Of a stretch of DNA of 64,000 nt, positions 62,222 to 64,000 are shown one piece after another. Made by a program: the position numbers and the translations under genes. The notes beneath the pieces are model-generated. The model saw only the letters and a list, made by a program, of their open reading frames with translations. It was not told where the DNA came from and did not search any database. The stretch is from Lanius collurio (Eukaryota > Chordata > Aves > Passeriformes > Laniidae). The stretch spans positions 3,289,804 to 3,353,803 of the forward strand of contig JACBWW010000003.1 of NCBI GenBank assembly GCA_020086605.1, given 5' to 3'. Positions within the stretch are counted from its first letter, which is position 1. The number at the start of each line of letters is the position of its first letter.

Positions 62222-64000
62222 CTAGTGCCAGGATCATCTCCACACGATGAGAAAGGTAGCTTTATTTTTTTGAAGACAGCACAGATCAAGCACTCAAGCC
62301 CCACTAGCCAGGGTCGCATAAAGGGTAAAGTATGAATAACTATTTCAAAATCACCCCATTTTGAAGGAATAAAATTATTTGACCAGGCAGTTAAAACATT
62401 AACATTCACTTAATATTTAAAGGAATGTGTAACAACAAAGAAATAAAGATGCACTACTTTAATTACCAATTATCAAAAAGCATTTTTGTAATTTCTATAG
62501 TCGCATTAAGTTTGCAGTAAGACAACAGTGATCGTGTCTTGAGCCATGGTGCAAATATCCAGATTATTGGAAAGCAATTTTTGAAGTTTGTGTTCAGCAT
62601 AGGTTGTGGAAGAGACCCTGCTGGGCAGCTCTTCTGGCAGAAAACACTACTACAAATCATTCTTCAGCTGTAAGGTTGTAATTTCATTTCTTTTAAATGT
62701 TGGTATTAAAATATTGAGAGGTAGATGACAGATAGAAGCTGGTATAAATATGAAATATATTTATTGCCCAGTGTAAAACTGGTTTAATGTTTTAATTTTA
62801 TTAATTCTCAGTGTAAATTTTTAAAATTTTTTTCAAGTGAGTATCCACATCGTTGCAAGTACTACGAAAAACATTACCTGGAAGAGTAGCCATAAACAAA
62901 ACAGCAACATACTGACCCTGGATACTGGAGATTCCCTCTTTGAGAACTTTGCTTTTCAGACCTCATTTGTTTCTTTCACTACTCTACTAAGCTTATAAAA
63001 TAAAATTTTTATCTATTAGATTCAAGTATAATCCAGGACCTCATTCTGCACATGCTGTATGGGCAGAGGCTCTTTCACGAAAAGATGAAGAGTTCATTGG
63101 TCTTTGTTGAAGGTAGTGTTAAAACAGTACCTTACACCCTTGGGTATAATAAGACAGAACTGAGTGTTTTGTCTCCTTTATTCTTGCGCCTGGAAGACTG
63201 AGGTTAGAATAGAGAAAACAGATTAATATCAGGATACAATTTTTTTCATTCGTTCATCCTTCTGAGCCAACAGCAGTGAAAAGGCAAGAAATGTACTTTC
63301 ATTTGCTCCTGGTTTTAATCTCTTCTATGGTTTTCTTATTAGCTCTTTTTCCCTGTCTGCTGCTGTTTCATTTACAGGTTTTCTCAAGTACCTTCACTCT
63401 CAAAGAGAAATCCACCTGGTTTTCATTTGGTATTCTCAAGTCCTGTGGTGTCAATAAAACTCATCTACTCCAATCCATACTACTTTGGATTTATATATTA
63501 AGCATGGCAGAACTCAGGCATGTGTCATTTTTCAGGGGCTAAATGGAAAAAAAAAATCTGTTTTAAAAGGTGGTATCACACATTTGAATTTAATATTGTG
63601 AAAAGTCAACATGAAGCAAAATTACAGAGATGGTGTGTATTTCGGCTTCCTCAGGGAACAAAAGTATGAACCCTGAAGACATATATTTCTCTTTCGTTTT
63701 CAAGTTTTGTCAAAAAAGAAGTCATTGAAAAGGCCAATGATCAAGCACAAACAGAGGGAAAAAACAGGTAAAACATAAAAATCATTGAAAGCACATAGGC
63801 AGTGGAAACATTAAGGCTTTTTCTTCACGTATACGGATTTGTAAAACCAGGAATAAGTGTTACAAGTCCTAAAAGGTGTCCTGAATCAATTCAGAAGTTT
63901 GCCAGTTTGAGCTTAAGCCAAATGACTACCCAATGAAGAGTAACAGATGCACCTGATGACATAGCATTCCAGTTCAAGGACACAGCAGGAACATCACTCT

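Larger units (their letters stand above)
56249..64000. other. Unassigned non-coding stretch
   Basis: No gene or further transposon is recognised to the end of the window. (AAAC)n-type simple sequence lies at 59211-59241, with a shorter copy near 59587-59606. Open frames such as minus 59672-59992 (106 codons) and + 63276-63542 (88 codons, T-rich and therefore hydrophobic) have no recognisable content. A POU/homeobox-like block at 60150-60265 and an inverted repeat at 62187-62221 are listed separately. Confidence 0.55.

Noticed and set aside
1..64000. CRISPR arrays, operons, bacterial promoters, rRNA or intact tRNA genes
   Set aside because: None seen. The repeat content is that of a bird nuclear genome and the only tRNA-like sequence is the SINE head at 15657-15728.

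Overview
This window looks like non-coding nuclear DNA from a bird, most likely a passerine. The sequence is AT-rich and CpG-poor, has no CpG island and no long open frame, and is dotted with homopolymer tracts. Its recognisable repeats are avian: several truncated CR1 LINEs, one ERVL-type LTR scrap, and a SINE with a tRNA-Ile-derived head and a CR1-like tail (15594-15730). That SINE matches my memory of the passerine family TguSINE1 and is the most specific lineage clue here. I cannot name a species or a neighbouring gene.

Layout. 1-3275 is unassigned. 3276-3600 is a CR1 on the minus strand in which the ORF2 C-terminus and 3' end are joined directly to the ORF2 linker region. 12562-13060 and 35931-36348 are further minus-strand CR1 3' ends that still encode decayed ORF2 C-termini. 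43940-44960 is a much older CR1/L3-like relic, also on the minus strand, in which the end of the reverse transcriptase and the region after it can be read piecewise. 56065-56248 holds a piece of an ERVL-type LTR followed by a short plus-strand CR1 tail.

Between the repeats I see no convincing gene. The best exon candidate is 17297-17562 (+), an open 266-base block between a plausible splice acceptor and a strong donor, with no recognised homology. At 41338-41381 a poly(A) signal sits a normal distance upstream of a genomic A-tract, which could mark a transcript end or a retrocopy.

Several intervals look like conserved regulatory DNA because they keep CpGs and contain dense homeodomain, POU or nuclear-receptor-like motifs (about 190-310, 37490-38230, 41935-42200, 45810-46140, 47190-47400, 60150-60265). 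This is judged by eye and needs alignment. There are also perfect palindromes or hairpins at 19314-19331, 43151-43171, 51156-51175, 53908-53944 and 62187-62221.

The picture is a gene desert or a very large intron. I found no multi-gene system, RNA gene, CRISPR array or other novel machinery.
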